Below, in pieces: positions 1 through 11,609 of a stretch of 64,000 nucleotides of DNA (the stretch's first letter is position 1; every line of letters starts with the position of its first letter). The DNA lies in NCBI GenBank assembly GCA_934045075.1, contig OW203726.1, positions 20,895,488-20,959,487 of the forward strand. The letters are read 5' to 3'. A model generated the notes under the pieces. That model saw nothing but the letters and a program-made list of their open reading frames with translations, was not told the DNA's origin and did not search any database. Both the position numbers and the translations under genes were made by a program. Source of the DNA: Yponomeuta sedellus (taxonomy: Eukaryota > Arthropoda > Insecta > Lepidoptera > Yponomeutidae).

Positions 1-95
1 AAAAATATATACAACCCTACAAGGTTAAGAAATATCTGTCTAATTTCCATTTTTCTGTACAATAAAGTGTTCTCTAAATATCTTTAAGAAAATGT
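1..95 (+). repeat. LINE 3' tail fragment
   Basis: AAGAAATATCTGTCTAATTTCC and GTACAATAAAGTGTTCTC also occur at 56640-56695, so this is the end of a repeated LINE-like 3'UTR. Confidence 0.5.
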
Positions 96-1397
96 ATCTT
101 TCGCGTACCCGGAAAAGACAATAAATAAATCATTAATACCCGCCCGCCATTGTTGGAGGGCATTTATTACGCTCGTAATCCTGCTAAATTAGGAGGGCAT
201 TAACCGTATTATTGTCTCATTAAACGGGCGAATAAGGCATCCTTAAATCGAGATTTGTTTTAATGATCTGCCGAGATCGCTTGTCGCTAGAATCTTGGGC
301 CTTTGATAACTTTCGGGGCGCGTTTAGACTGGGAAAGCTAGCATCTGAATATCGTCTGTGACCAGACAAATAATCTTATCTTTAATTTGTCGGCTTTACA
401 ATACGGACATTAAACATAGTTTTAATTTTCCAATAACTCGTATACAACTTTCAATTGAACAATTAAGCTATTTGATGGACGATATTGATTCTGTGTTTTG
501 GCGAACTCTGTCTACGGTTTACGTGAGCTGAGTGTATTTAAATACCCCTATTAAAGTTGTTTATGTGTAATAATAAGGTTTAATATAAGTTTAAGTAATA
601 CAATTAGAGTTAGAGCGCTTTACAAACAAACTGCTTTGCAGTTTTGCGAAAAATGTATAATTTATAATATTTTTTACTAAATAAATTTATGTAAAAAAAT
701 CTATAGACGAAGATAATAGAAGGAGTTAAATGAAGTCAGTTAACGCGGGAATTGAAAAATAAATTAATATGTAAAAATGTGGTTCGGTACTATTTGAATA
801 AAGAAACAAACTTATGGCAAAAATTGTTTTGTTCAAAGAAATGACATAAAAGAAAATGGCATTTTTTTATTATTATTGCCAATTTCTTAATTAGAGAAAA
901 ACCCTTTTTTGAAGGACAACATTGTGAGGAAACCTGAGTGTCTGAACTGTTCAAACACCTCAGCTCCTGAAATCGCGGTGTGGTAATTTTAATTAAGTCC
1001 ATAATCTTTTTCGGAGAGAAGGACTGTGCCCTGCAGTGGGACGTTTATAGGACGTTTATACACATAAAACAATCCCTTACAGCTTTGTTAAACTTAGTCG
1101 CATCTTTTATAAACGGATTTTTCTACATATATACATACATAACCTTGTAACGGTGCAAACCTCTTTACACCATTTTTTATATTTCTTTTTCTGTCTATCA
1201 CTTTCAAATATTTAAAATTACGTCACACATTTTTCGATTTCCCTTATTTTTATCTTTACTTACCACCTCACTTGACCTGAACTGGCTATTTTTACCTGCA
1301 TAGCCGTTTTCCAGTTTCCTGGTTTTATTATAAAATATAAACTAAATAAAACAAAGTTGATGTCGTTCCAGTTTTATTATATACAAAAGTTTTACAA
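96..1397. other. No supported feature
   Basis: AT-rich with a moderately GC-rich, apparently single-copy patch at 120-360. No gene, repeat or RNA recognised. Confidence 0.5.
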
Positions 1398-1512
1398 CAC
1401 AACAACCTTACGCCTGTATCCCAGAGGGGCAGGCAGAGACCAGAGACTGCCACTTGCCCCGAACCTGACAGATCACCTTCTTCATTAACGTTCATAAGTC
1501 ACTGCATGCACG
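1398..1512 (-). repeat. RTE-like LINE 3' end
   Basis: The minus strand matches the C-terminal RT region and tail seen at 25600-25830 (GGCAAGTGGCAGTCTCTGGT, CCCTCTGGGATACAGGCGT). A MITE begins at its 5' side. Confidence 0.65.
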
Positions 1513-1514
1513 TA

Positions 1515-1737
1515 CAGTCTGTTAGCTTTTAGAATATACCTCGGGATCTAGAATGGGCTTCGGTTTTCGCCGAAAGCACACGAGTGTAATTTCTGCTCTA
1601 TATAAAACTTTTCTTTACTATTTTGAAAAGATATGTAAAGTAAAGTGTCATATTAGTTCCGATATTTCTATTATACGAATAATATATCCGATTCTATCCG
1701 ATAGTAGTCAAGGTATATTCTAAAAGCTAACAGACCG
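1515..1737. mobile_element. TA-flanked MITE, family J
   Basis: A 223-bp insert between TA dinucleotides with TIR CAGTCTGTTAGCTTTTAGAA and its near-complement at the right end. A second copy lies at 39327-39541. Confidence 0.75.
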
Positions 1738-2487
1738 TACACGGATTTTCGTTCGTTTGACATAAATGTACTTTTAATACGTCGTTTGTACAACTTATCA
1801 TTGATGGAGTACCGCTGCTTAAGTTGCGTATTTCATTAACGATCACTTATTACAAAGAGATAGGCATGCTTATGTATAATAACAAGAAGTTGGCCTATAA
1901 AATTTAAAAGAGAACTCTGACTGCTTTGCATCCACGTAATGAGATGACTGCCCCGATGACTACGGTGGAACCCAAAAAGAGGCTAATGCACTCGGATCTA
2001 TGTATGTCAAAAAGTATGTCTATTGCTATGTGCTACCATTTTATTTTATTTTATTAGGGTAAACAAACAATTGTACAATAAGTGGTAACAGCATCTTAAG
2101 TAACATTAAAGTATTAAGTAATTGTACAACCAGCATCGCTTACCACGAATTAGAGAAAAAGAAAGGACAGTTATTCAAAAAAAAGCTAACTTCTGAATTA
2201 GGCAACATAACTAACCAGATTAATATCGTATCTATTGCTATTTTCATTTATACACAGTGTCTTCCAAATAATCCCTAATGTTAGAATAGGCTTTTATTCA
2301 CAGAGTATGCTTAACACATTTTTTAAACGGCGTCGGTGGTAAGTCTCATATTTTGAGCAATCTTATCACCTGTGAAATGTAACGCTCAAAACAAAACCGA
2401 AATTCTAAATCGATCCACGCGTTCTCGAGTAATCTGGGAATCAACGTACTTACATATCGAAAGGAAAATGAAGATGCCGACGAATTG

Positions 2488-3395
2488 AAAACCTCATCCT
2501 TTTTTAAGTCAGTTAAAACTTTGAAGTTTAGTTTTATGAAACGCTACCTCGCCATCGGCAGTCCGTTTCGTGGACAGGAGTAATAATAGATCCGATGTGT
2601 GTTTCGGTCCATCGAGCACAGAGCCACGGGATTGTTCTCGCGGGACTGCTCTCGCATATTAAAAGCTTCCTTTAAACAGCTTAGCTTAGCTAAGACTGAG
2701 AACCTCCTCCTTTTTTGAAGTCGGTTAAATACTACGAATTGTAGTTGTAGATTTATGAAACTCTACTGCTATTGGCAGTCGGTTCCGTGGAAAGGAGTGA
2801 TAATAAATCTGATGTGTTTTTCGTTCAATCGAGCACAGAGCCACAGGACTGTTCTCGCGGGACTGATGTCATTTCTTAAAAGCTTCCCTCTAACAACGAG
2901 CTTACTTGAAATCCAGAACGTCCTCCTTTTTTTGAAGTCGGTTAATACTATTGCCGTGTGGTGTCGGCCTAGAGAATAGCACCAACCTAAATTCTTCTCA
3001 CGGGTGTGGTAAAAGGCGACTAAGGGACACAAACCGCGGGGTGGGCAGCAGCGCCCCCTGCAGTACAATTCCACCAAACTGCGATCCCCAACCCGCATGC
3101 CCAGCGTGGGGATTATGGGCACTACCCCCCAATGAGAGCACAACCTTGCGCTATGGCGCTCATTAGGGGAGGGCTATGTCCAGCAGTGGACTAATATAGC
3201 CTGAAGTCGAAGACGAATTACTATTGTAGTTGTAGATTTATGAAACGCTACCACGCTGTCGGCAGTCCGTTCCGTGGACAGGAGTAATAATAAATCCGAT
3301 GTGTTTTTCGGTCCATCGAGCACAGAGCCACGTGATTGTTCTCGCGGGACTGATCTCATTTCTTAAAAGCTTCCCTCCATCGACGAGCTTACTTT
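2488..3395. repeat. Tandem array of about 215-bp units
   Basis: About three units sharing TTATGAAACKCTAC, CGAGCACAGAGCCACRGGA and TTTTTTGAAGTCGGTTAA start near 2534, 2753 and 3237. The third is displaced by SINE-D. Confidence 0.75.
2953..3218 (+). mobile_element. SINE-D copy inside a tandem repeat
   Basis: Starts GCCGTGTGGTGTCGGCC like the other copies and ends GACTAATATAGCCTGAAG. TACTATT is repeated at both sides (2946-2952 and 3219-3225). It splits the 215-bp tandem array. Confidence 0.7.
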
Positions 3396-3702
3396 ACACG
3401 ATGTTGGATCGTGTCGCTGCGAACGATTCTCACTATGATACAGTGTGTTACTAAAATTCAAAATGCACCAAATACACTTTTGTGAAGTTGTCGTGGCAAT
3501 AACACTTGCTGTGAATGAAAACATCGTGAGAGAATATGAGGGGCCTACATACCTCAGTATTTTTGACAATAATTAAATAATATTTGTTGTAAATGCGGTA
3601 AATGTAAATGCCTTTATAATTATATATTTTTTGTTTTAAATGCGGTATCCAGAAAAAAAATGATGTTATTTAATAAAGACCTAATTAACAAGAATCGCTA
3701 GT

Positions 3703-4050
3703 CGTCCCGGCTGCCTAAGTGACCTTACACGATCACGAACATTAAGCAACATAGAGGCCGTTCAGTGCATGGATGGGTGACCGTCTATGACTAACACTAG
3801 TGGCATTTTTTCCGAGCGATTCCGTACTTCGCAAGGCACGCTAAGCAGTTGGTGCCGGCTGCCGTCGATAGATGGCAGTCAGTCGTTGAGCCAGGTCAGG
3901 GCGGTTTGAACACTTCTGTCATTAAGACCAGCCACTAGTCTTGCAAGCCTCCAATCCAGACTTGGCCCCCGTGGTGGAGTAAGGTCTATACCTTCCTCAG
4001 GGAAGAAACCCACGCCCCTCGGTGAGGACATAATGGGTTGATAATGATTA
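3703..4050 (+). mobile_element. 5S rRNA-derived SINE (type 1 head)
   Basis: Around 3733-3785, GATCACGAACATTAAGCAAC ... GGATGGGTGACCG matches the 5S rRNA internal promoter (A box and C box). A body of about 260 bp shared by all family members follows, ending GTTGATAATGAT. Confidence 0.72.
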
Positions 4051-4424
4051 TTTAGAAACCTTTTCTGAACTGAGCTTTTATTAAATCAATCTAATCTAAA
4101 TTGATTACCTACTGCTTTTTTACGAGCATTTCTCTTCTTTCAATGTTATTTATTTTTCTCTTGTGTTTTACGGAAATTGTCTTCAAGCATAAGTACCATA
4201 GCCATTCATAATTGTTAAAACATAGAAGGCCACCACAACCCAGGTTTGACCTAGCGTGGAGACCACTGTGAACTAATCATCTGTTTGTAAGCATTTTCAA
4301 AAATAAAGAATTTTAATAATTTGTTTTATGTATTATCTGTTATGGTTTATTTAAGTATATTATTTTTAAGTATAAGTATGTATATCAATAATCATATTTG
4401 CACCAACTACCCGTCTCACTTTTC

Positions 4425-4570
4425 CTTCAGCAACTCTCCATCGTGGGTTGCCTGGAAGAAATTACTCTAAGCAATAAGGCCGCCAATTGTACTGTATCTT
4501 TGTAATTATGTTTTGTTTGTTTTTTCCTGGTGTACAATGAAGAATATTCTTATCTTATCTTAACTTTTTT
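4425..4570 (+). repeat. LINE 3' tail (ACAATAAAG type)
   Basis: CAATAAGGCCGCCAATTGTA and GGTGTACAATGAAGAATATTC then TTATCTTATCTTA. Related tails occur at 40670-40800, 49625-49770 and 36985-37070 on the minus strand and at 56560-56710 on the plus strand. Confidence 0.6.
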
Positions 4571-4651
4571 ACTTTAGTTTATCTAAGCAGTAGTTATCAC
4601 AGTCATGTGAACTGTCTGCATTCAATCTAATCGAAAACTAATTGTGAAAAC

Positions 4652-4924
4652 ACTATTTTTATTTTTAATGCACTAAGGAATACACCCGTGCTAAGGAACA
4701 AATTTAAAAACCTATTTAGAGGCTAAAAATTTCACCCATGCCTTTGCTTAAGTCAGATGTCGCTGCCTGTACGTAATACAGAGAATATTGTAAAGAGGTT
4801 CGAAATTTCACTGATGCCGTGAGTCGCCCATTGGCTCAATTGGTAGAGCGCTGGTACGGATAGCCAGAGGTTGCGGGTTCGAATCCCGGCATGGGTGAAA
4901 TTTTTAGCCTCTAAATAGGTTTTT
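4652..4924 (+). mobile_element. SINE-A copy with 17-bp target duplication
   Basis: The tRNA-like part at 4822-4892 has an A box (TGGCTCAATTGG) and a B box (GGTTCGAATCC). It lies within arms that are inverted repeats of each other (TTAAAAACCTATTTAGAGGC and its complement). A 17-bp duplication at 4635-4651 and 4925-4941 brackets the unit, showing LINE-type retroposition. The left end is the reverse complement of the A-rich tail (AAAAATAAAAATAGT) seen in other copies. Confidence 0.88.
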
Positions 4925-5032
4925 AAACTAATTGTGAAAACTTTTCTCTGAGTGTGTCCTAATTTATGGCGAACAAATGTGTCTGTGTCTATGTTGCTAC
5001 AATAAATGTTTTCTTCTTCTTCTAATTTTCTA

Positions 5033-5260
5033 ATTGTATTGTAACCTTCCTGCCATGCGGGAAGAGACCCGTGCCCCAGCAGTGGGGACATATAAAGGGT
5101 TTCTATCATCATCATCATTGTTACCCTGTAATAGTCTGTTCGTTATTAACCCTTGTATGTCCGCACTGCTGGGGCTCGGGGCTCTTCCTGCATCGCAGGA
5201 ATGTTAGGCCATACTTCACCACGGGGGCCAAGTCCGGGTAATAGCCGTTAGTCTTCCTAA
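5033..5260. repeat. Two 5S-SINE 3' fragments, opposite strands
   Basis: 5033-5100 on plus and 5139-5260 on minus carry only the family 3' end (CCCCAGCAGTGGGGACATA). They face each other and are separated by a CATCAT run. Confidence 0.65.
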
Positions 5261-5315
5261 AATCTTATATAAAAAATAGAAGAAAGCGTACCAGAAACGC
5301 CGCAACTTAGGTCAG

Positions 5316-5530
5316 GAAGACTTGAGATTGACCCACTTAGCCTCATAGTTGGGCCATTTCCAATTCATTTCAATGTATTTCAACGTAAAGAGTTCACATT
5401 CTTTTTGCTGAATGTCAACGTAAAATGTAACATGAAAGTGAAATCCGCTGCCGTCGGGCCGTAGTGTAGTGGAGAAAAAGGCAGCGGGAAAAAACTCCAC
5501 TCTGACCATCTTTTCTCAAGTCCTCTTAAA
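5316..5530 (-). repeat. SINE-like repeat I
   Basis: Complement of 43230-43340, with GGACTTGAGAAAAGATGGTC, CTTTTTCTCCACTACACTAC and GGCCCGACGGCAGCGG. Confidence 0.6.
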
Positions 5531-5834
5531 TGTAATACATCAATTACCACCTATGAGTATAATAAGATTCCATGATTACAATTAATAACTTTAAATGCCA
5601 GAGCATTCATTAATTGTTTTACACAGGTCGTGAAAACATAACAAGTGCTGCGGCCAGACACACGAACAGCACTCGTTCACGAGCATAACGCAGGTCAGCC
5701 ATCATCACTCTCAACTATTTTGGAGGGAGATAGATGACGCGGCCACCACGCCACTATTTGAATGATCTTTAGCAAACTTGCAGATTAAGTTCTTGTCAGT
5801 TATAGAGTGTATGATATATTTACTTATATGTGAT

Positions 5835-6055
5835 CGTTTTACGTTACAAGCGCCGAGGCACGTCAACACTTCAGACGCTAGGGTTTCCTCACGATGTTAT
5901 CCTTCACGGTTAGCGAGGGGTATTGCTACTATAACTTCACAAATCATAACTTAGAAATCAAAGTCATATTGGTACGTGCCGGGGTTCGAACTCACGACCT
6001 CTCAATCGAGAAACCGGCGTTCTACACCGTCCCGCTACCACCGCTATGCTGAACG
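5835..6055 (-). mobile_element. SINE-F (tRNA-derived)
   Basis: The head reads GGTGGTAGCGG on the minus strand with a B box-like GGGTTCGAAC complement. The body TGTCTGAAGTGTTGACGTGCC is shared with the other SINE-F copies. Confidence 0.68.
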
Positions 6056-6756
6056 TCGCAACTTATAAAAGTGTTTTTATATAAGAGACCACGGCTCCAA
6101 TAACGAAGAAAAATTGTCGAGAACACAAATACTAAGTAGACTAACATGTTTTTCAATACGAAAAAATAAAGAAAGCTTGTACTAAGAAAATGCTTCAGCA
6201 GAAGGAAAGATGTATGTTAGTAATAAAGAATGTTCCTTGCGATACAGCAAACCGAACATTTTTAGGCGACCGTTTATAAGCTTCGTCGGTTCAATTGTTA
6301 TCAAATGAAATAAATACTTTGCTGGTGTTTTCTCGGGAAAAAATTCCAGAAACATTCCCAATTTTCCGGAAATTTCTCCAAAATTCCTCAATATTCTTTT
6401 AGCCCAATTTTTATGCAACCATTTTCAACCCACTATTTATTGAATTAGAATTATTGCCTACACAGGTTTTAAGACCAGTCGTGTGCGTCACTCCGCCTGC
6501 GAGAAATATCCTCAGATTGACCGTGTCCAGACTAAAACCAGGACATTGTCAATATAAATGTTAAATTTCATTTAAAATTACACTAACATCTTAAAAGAAA
6601 TATGTCATTTTCACATTCTTAACATATTCACACACACCCCCCTCGCCCCTCTCCCACACACTCTCTTACACACACACATAGACAAATACATACACATACA
6701 CACAAACACTCGAACGTACAAAAGTTTCTAAGTTTCTATGATATTTGTATATTTAA

Positions 6757-6931
6757 AAACCTATTTAGAGGCTAAAAATTTCACCCATGCCGGGATTCGA
6801 ACCCGCAACCTCTGGCTATCCGTGCCAGGTTGCGGGTTCGAATCCCGGCATGGGTGAAATTTTTAGCCTCTAAATAGGTTTTTAAATTTGTCCTTAGCAC
6901 GGGTTAGTGCATTAAAAATAAAAATAGGATA
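6757..6931 (+). mobile_element. SINE-A fold-back copy
   Basis: Two inverted partial copies meet head to head, forming a hairpin with a short loop near 6820. The right arm ends in the normal tail. A 13-bp duplication (ATTTGTATATTTA at 6744-6756 and 6932-6944) shows the hairpin inserted as a single unit. Confidence 0.85.
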
Positions 6932-8225
6932 ATTTGTATATTTATTAAATTAAATTATTTAACTAAGCATTATCTGAAGTCCAGAAGAAGCCTTTTTATT
7001 AAACTTGTGGTGGAAGTCTATGTTTGAATCTCCATTTTCCATTAGAGCATCAAAGCCAAAGAACGAAACCTCTAAGCGCTGTAAGTGCGTCAGGCCAAGT
7101 TCTTGGTCAACCGGCACTATGCACCCGGCCTAAAATCACAGGCGAAGACTCGACCTTTGTTTATGCTTACTGTATTGAGTCTCTTTCGAGTATAAAAAAA
7201 TAGTATTTCCAATAATATAGTGGGTCAAAAATACTGTTAACAAAAAAATCTAACATTTTCGTCTATTTACAAAATACATGGGAAAAAAAGAAAATTATGA
7301 AAATTAAATGGGGTGACTGGATTTTACAGGGTCGTAATCACCGCATGGTAATAGAGAGATCCTTTCTTAAAAGACGGTTAATTATTAGATAGCTCACATC
7401 ATTTTATTCTTCTTAATAAAACAAAATGTTTGGTTCTCTTAACGTGTGTACATTGGAAAAAATTAAATAATTAAAAACAAACTAGCTGGTCAATTACGTG
7501 ATCTGGTATAACTGGCCTCGTGTTGTCTAAAAATATTATAATATTTAAGAACTGTGCCAAGTTCCATGCCTACTCAATTACAGTATTTTAAGAAAACACG
7601 AAATAATATGGAGTTATTTTTTTAAGTTTACAAACCAAAAAGGCTAGCTTAAGCAAGAATATAGAATTGTTTACATTTAAAAATTTGGTACTAGAAACAA
7701 AAAATACTAGAAACACCGTGTAGGATAGAAACTGGGCAAAATTCTTACGGGATCATCATGCATTTAATTAAGACTAGAAGTTGGCCACCTTTTTAACATG
7801 AATGTCCTGGCGGGATATAACTAGCATTACTTTTGCAACTAGACTCCATCCTGCGTTTTCCGTTTCCACGCTTATTGTTAAACAGTCTTCGGAGTATAAA
7901 ATAAAACTGAGACCAAAAAGTGCTCCTCAAAGGCCCCGAGTTTTTCTTTGAGTGGAGTGTATAAATTCCAGCGTAGAGAGCGCCGCCGCGGGCAAACCGC
8001 GATGTTGGAGATAAACCCCTGATCAAATGACGCGGCTCACGAGTTGAGGACACCAAATATGCGTCCAGTGAGTTTCCATTGTTTTTTTAGGTACCCTAAA
8101 TACATCCCACTGCAGGGTACAGGCCATCTCTCAGAAAGAAAAGGCCCGTACTCTGGGCTTAGTTACTACGCGTGCCCATCGCGGATAGGCAATTTCAAGC
8201 ACTGAGTAACAGAACTGTTGGAATT

Positions 8226-8349
8226 TATACTATTTTCATTTTTAATGCACTAACCCGTGCTAAGGACAATTATTATAAAAACCTATTTAGAGGCTAAAAA
8301 TTCCACCCATGCCGGGATACGAACCCGCGACCTCTCGCTATCCGTGCCA
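8226..8349 (-). mobile_element. SINE-A partial copy
   Basis: The tail, arm and 3' half of the tRNA-like part are present. GTTGGAATT is duplicated at 8217-8225 and 8350-8358. Confidence 0.75.
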
Positions 8350-8744
8350 GTTGGAATTCAAATGAAAAATATGACTTGCTTGTTGTGAAATTATAATTTT
8401 TGAGTGACAATAAAAATAACAAACACCGAACACTTCATAAAATTCAAACTTATAAGAGGTTGTAAATGTATACCGATAAAGGATTTACCAACATGAACTC
8501 CTCAGACTCGGGTTTTGTTAGGATATTTTCGTTCTACTTTTAATATTTTTTATGTAGCCTATAAACGTCCTACTGTAAGGCACATCCTTCTATCAGAAAG
8601 AGAGAGTGTCGGTTTAGTTACCACGCGTGCCTACCACGGATTGGCAATCTCAAGAACTGAGGTAGTTGAACACCTCAGACCTAGAGGTTTCGTCGCCATC
8701 GTTTCCTTCACAGTTAGCTAGTTTTCATCGTTAAAAACGTTGTG

Positions 8745-8990
8745 TTCTAAAACGAGTTAAGTATTATAGCGAGACTTGGGTCTGGCAAAAAAATCTAGAA
8801 AGAAGGATTAATGCAGTGGAAATGAGGTTCTTGACAGATATGTGTAGCTACTTTAAATGATAGTATACGTAACTTATAAATGTTGATGAAGTGACGGTGA
8901 TTAGCCAGGACCGTCTCAAGAGGCGGATCCTGGTCCTGACCTATCTCTCCATGATATAGTCGTTGGTTAATGTTAAGTATAAGAGTTTAC
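8745..8990 (+). pseudogene. RTE-like LINE RT C-terminal fragment
   Basis: One frame reads SETWVWQKNLERRINAVEMR then a stop, typical of the thumb/connection region of RTE-clade LINE reverse transcriptases. The diverged 3' sequence follows (ATGTTGATGAAGTGACGGTG). Confidence 0.65.
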
Positions 8991-9437
8991 AAGAAAATTT
9001 AATTAGGGAGTTTAATGTTTTGAAGTAACTCACTCACTCCAGGTGAGGGCTACTGTCCATATAACATTCTAAGATAGAGTGTTCAGATAGATAAGAGAAA
9101 AAATTAAAGCAATTTATTTTACAGTGATAACTACACTAGATAACATTTTTTTATGTTATAAAAGAGCCGAATAAAAAATATTCTCCGTAACTTACACTTC
9201 CCTTAACCCTTCACCAGGCAGTGGTATAATGTTCCCATAGTATATTGAGCCTATTACTTTGAAATAAAGTCCAAAACGAATGTAAAATAAAATTTACACT
9301 CGCTGTTTCCGCTAAGGGTTAATAGACCCTGAAGGAAAGTAATTCTAGTCACGTGGTACTAAAACGCTACATAGAAAACGAGCGAAACTAAAACGTCTCA
9401 AGTTGCGATTGGCGCCTTATAATGTACGAAGTTTTTA

Positions 9438-9590
9438 TCATCATCATCATCATCATAATCAGCCGCTATCAGTCCACTGCTGGACATAGGACTCTCCCAA
9501 GATACGCCATTGAATCCAATCTTCGGCTCTCCTCTTTCAGTCACTGCCCACCGTTTAGCGAATATCGTCGCTCCACCAATCTTTATTCTT
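9438..9590 (-). repeat. LINE 3' end with CATCAT tail
   Basis: The minus strand reads into a GATGATGATG tail after ATGTCCAGCAGTGGACTGAT, a 3' end style very common in lepidopteran LINEs. Confidence 0.55.
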
Positions 9591-10166
9591 ATTTGATGTA
9601 TTTAGATGTACATAATTATGTGAGCGAATGTTTATGTCTATATGATGTTGTGCTACTATTCAGTATTACAGTGACAATACCACTATTCGTGTACCGCGTC
9701 ACTAAAAACGTGGAATTTCGTCATTAAAGGACTAGTGCGCGGTTATCGCAATAATATTTCATCTCAACTTGTGGTGATTGTGCTCTTTTTGCCCCGGCTC
9801 TCATTGGATACGTTTTCAATCAATTTTCCACTACAATATTGAGGTCATTCTTCATAGAAATGTTGCGGCGGACAACATTCATGTGAACAACGTACGGTAT
9901 TGTTCATGAGAAATTCCTATCCTACAGAAATGCGGCAATGGATGATTTTAAGAAAACGTTGTTGAAAATTATGTCTTGGAGCATGCCTTTTGACATCTTA
10001 AAAGGCGTCACAAGGTACGCTACTTCTTTCTGTCCTCGGAACTCTTCACTGGGAGCAACCAGCCTCAGATCAACCGCAACATATTCTTAAAAACTTTCTT
10101 CTACACTCTGCGGTTTGCTGGTAGAAATTGTATGCAATCAGGCTTTATTTTAAGGAAATCCATAAT

Positions 10167-10424
10167 ATTAAAAACCTATTTAGAGGCTAAAAATTCCACC
10201 CATGCCCGGATTCGAACCCGCGACCTCTGGCTATCCGTGCCAGCGCTCTTTTCAAGTGAGCTAATGGGCGACTCACCTGCATCAGTGAAATTTCGAACCC
10301 TTTTACACTATTCTCTGTATTACGTACAGGCGACGACATCTGTAAAGAGGTTCGAAATTTCACTGATGCAAGTGAGTCGCCCATTAGTTGGAAAGAGCGC
10401 TGGCACGGATAGCCAGAGGTTTTT
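10167..10424. mobile_element. SINE-A long fold-back copy
   Basis: A minus copy runs into a plus copy of about 80 bp with nearly perfect complementarity. The apex lies near 10325-10350. A weak AT-rich 7-bp duplication (TATTAAA) surrounds it. It would form a long hairpin if transcribed. Confidence 0.75.
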
Positions 10425-10854
10425 TATTAAAGTTTTTTTTCTTAAATTTTAATTTTAATATCAACGCGCAGTTTCTTCGAAAGTAGAAACACGCTCAGTT
10501 TTGCATCAGCTGGTCGGCATGATCGGAGAAAGATCCTGTAATCCACGTTGGCTGACTGATGGTCCGGACTGATGAAACTTAAATATTTAAAATAACTATG
10601 TTAGTCCGATTTGGATGATGAAAGATTGATGGGAGACTGATCGTATAACTCGCTTGTATCATTGTCGTGTAAGTCATCTTACGCAGCACAAGGGCAAGAT
10701 CTATCACGAGACACGAGACTAATAGCAACAAAGGCCTGCCATAAAATAAAACTATCTGATTGGTCGATCAACTTGCCGCACATCCAAAATTTGGTCATCT
10801 GCGCAGGTACATCCGCGAGACTTATTTCTTGTGTAGCACTGTACTAATTGTTTG

Positions 10855-11036
10855 GATACGTAGCCGGCGACGTGGCCATGGCGTCCCGGTGAGGGAGGGC
10901 ACTAAGGCCCGTCACTATCTTATAAGTCTCCACCAACTCGAACTTGGCCCCCGTGATGGAGTATGTCCTAACTATTCTGCGATGCAGGAAGAGACCCGTT
11001 CTCCAGCAGTGTGGACATACAAAGGGTTGATACCAT
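10855..11036 (+). repeat. 5S-SINE 3' part
   Basis: A diverged 3' two-thirds of the family, 110 bp upstream of the DDE transposon. Confidence 0.6.
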
Positions 11037-11149
11037 ACAAGGTACGACACTGCATTGTTTTAAAAAGGCGTTATAGGTGGACAGACAAATGTCGAAACAT
11101 GATAGACTATAACTCGAAGGTTAGCTATTAGTTGTAGAGTTAGTAACTA

Positions 11150-11173
11150 GGGGAGAGTGGGGCAAGACGGGGT
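11150..11173 (+). repeat. Left terminal inverted repeat of DDE transposon
   Basis: It starts GGGGAGAGTGGGGCAAGACG directly after the TA target site and matches the right end at 23 of 24 positions. A second GGGGCAAGACGGGG unit follows immediately inside it (11176-11189). Confidence 0.92.
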
Positions 11174-11445
11174 AAGGGGCAAGACGGGGCGACCGATTTT
11201 AAGTGCGAACGAATTAGCCAATCAGGATCGTTTAAGCACCTGACGTTGCGCCGCCATTTCGGCAATCAGTCATCAAAGTGAGCGGTCAATGACACCACGC
11301 GTTTTATTTGTTTTCTGGAAAAAACCGTATTTTGCCATATAACTAGTGATTTTTCTTTTATATATAGGGCGTGTATTTTCTGTTAATAATAACGCCTCGG
11401 AATTGATTTAAATGTTATCAAATGTGACAATAACTACACTAACAG

Positions 11446-11608
11446 GTAAGAACTAGTATTTCTCTGTGCTGTGTATTGGTTTTATTCAGTTATTTTTTAA
11501 ATTTGATTCGGGATACGGGGGCAAGATGGGGTAGGTGTTAAGGGGTAAGATGGGGTAGGAAGGCAAGCAGCATACAAATGTCTAAATTTATTCTTTTTTT
11601 TGTTTTAG
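11446..11608 (+). other. Predicted 5'UTR intron of the transposase gene
   Basis: A strong donor (AACAG|GTAAGAA) and a pyrimidine-rich acceptor (TTTTTTTGTTTTAG) flank a 163-base segment ending one base before the ATG. The intron contains two subterminal-repeat units (11517-11531 and 11542-11555). Confidence 0.6.
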
Positions 11609-11609
11609 A

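Noticed and set aside
4822..4892. Functional tRNA gene
   Set aside because: Clover-leaf-like with A and B boxes, but the same sequence recurs in about 17 SINE copies with target duplications; the anticodon loop lacks U33.
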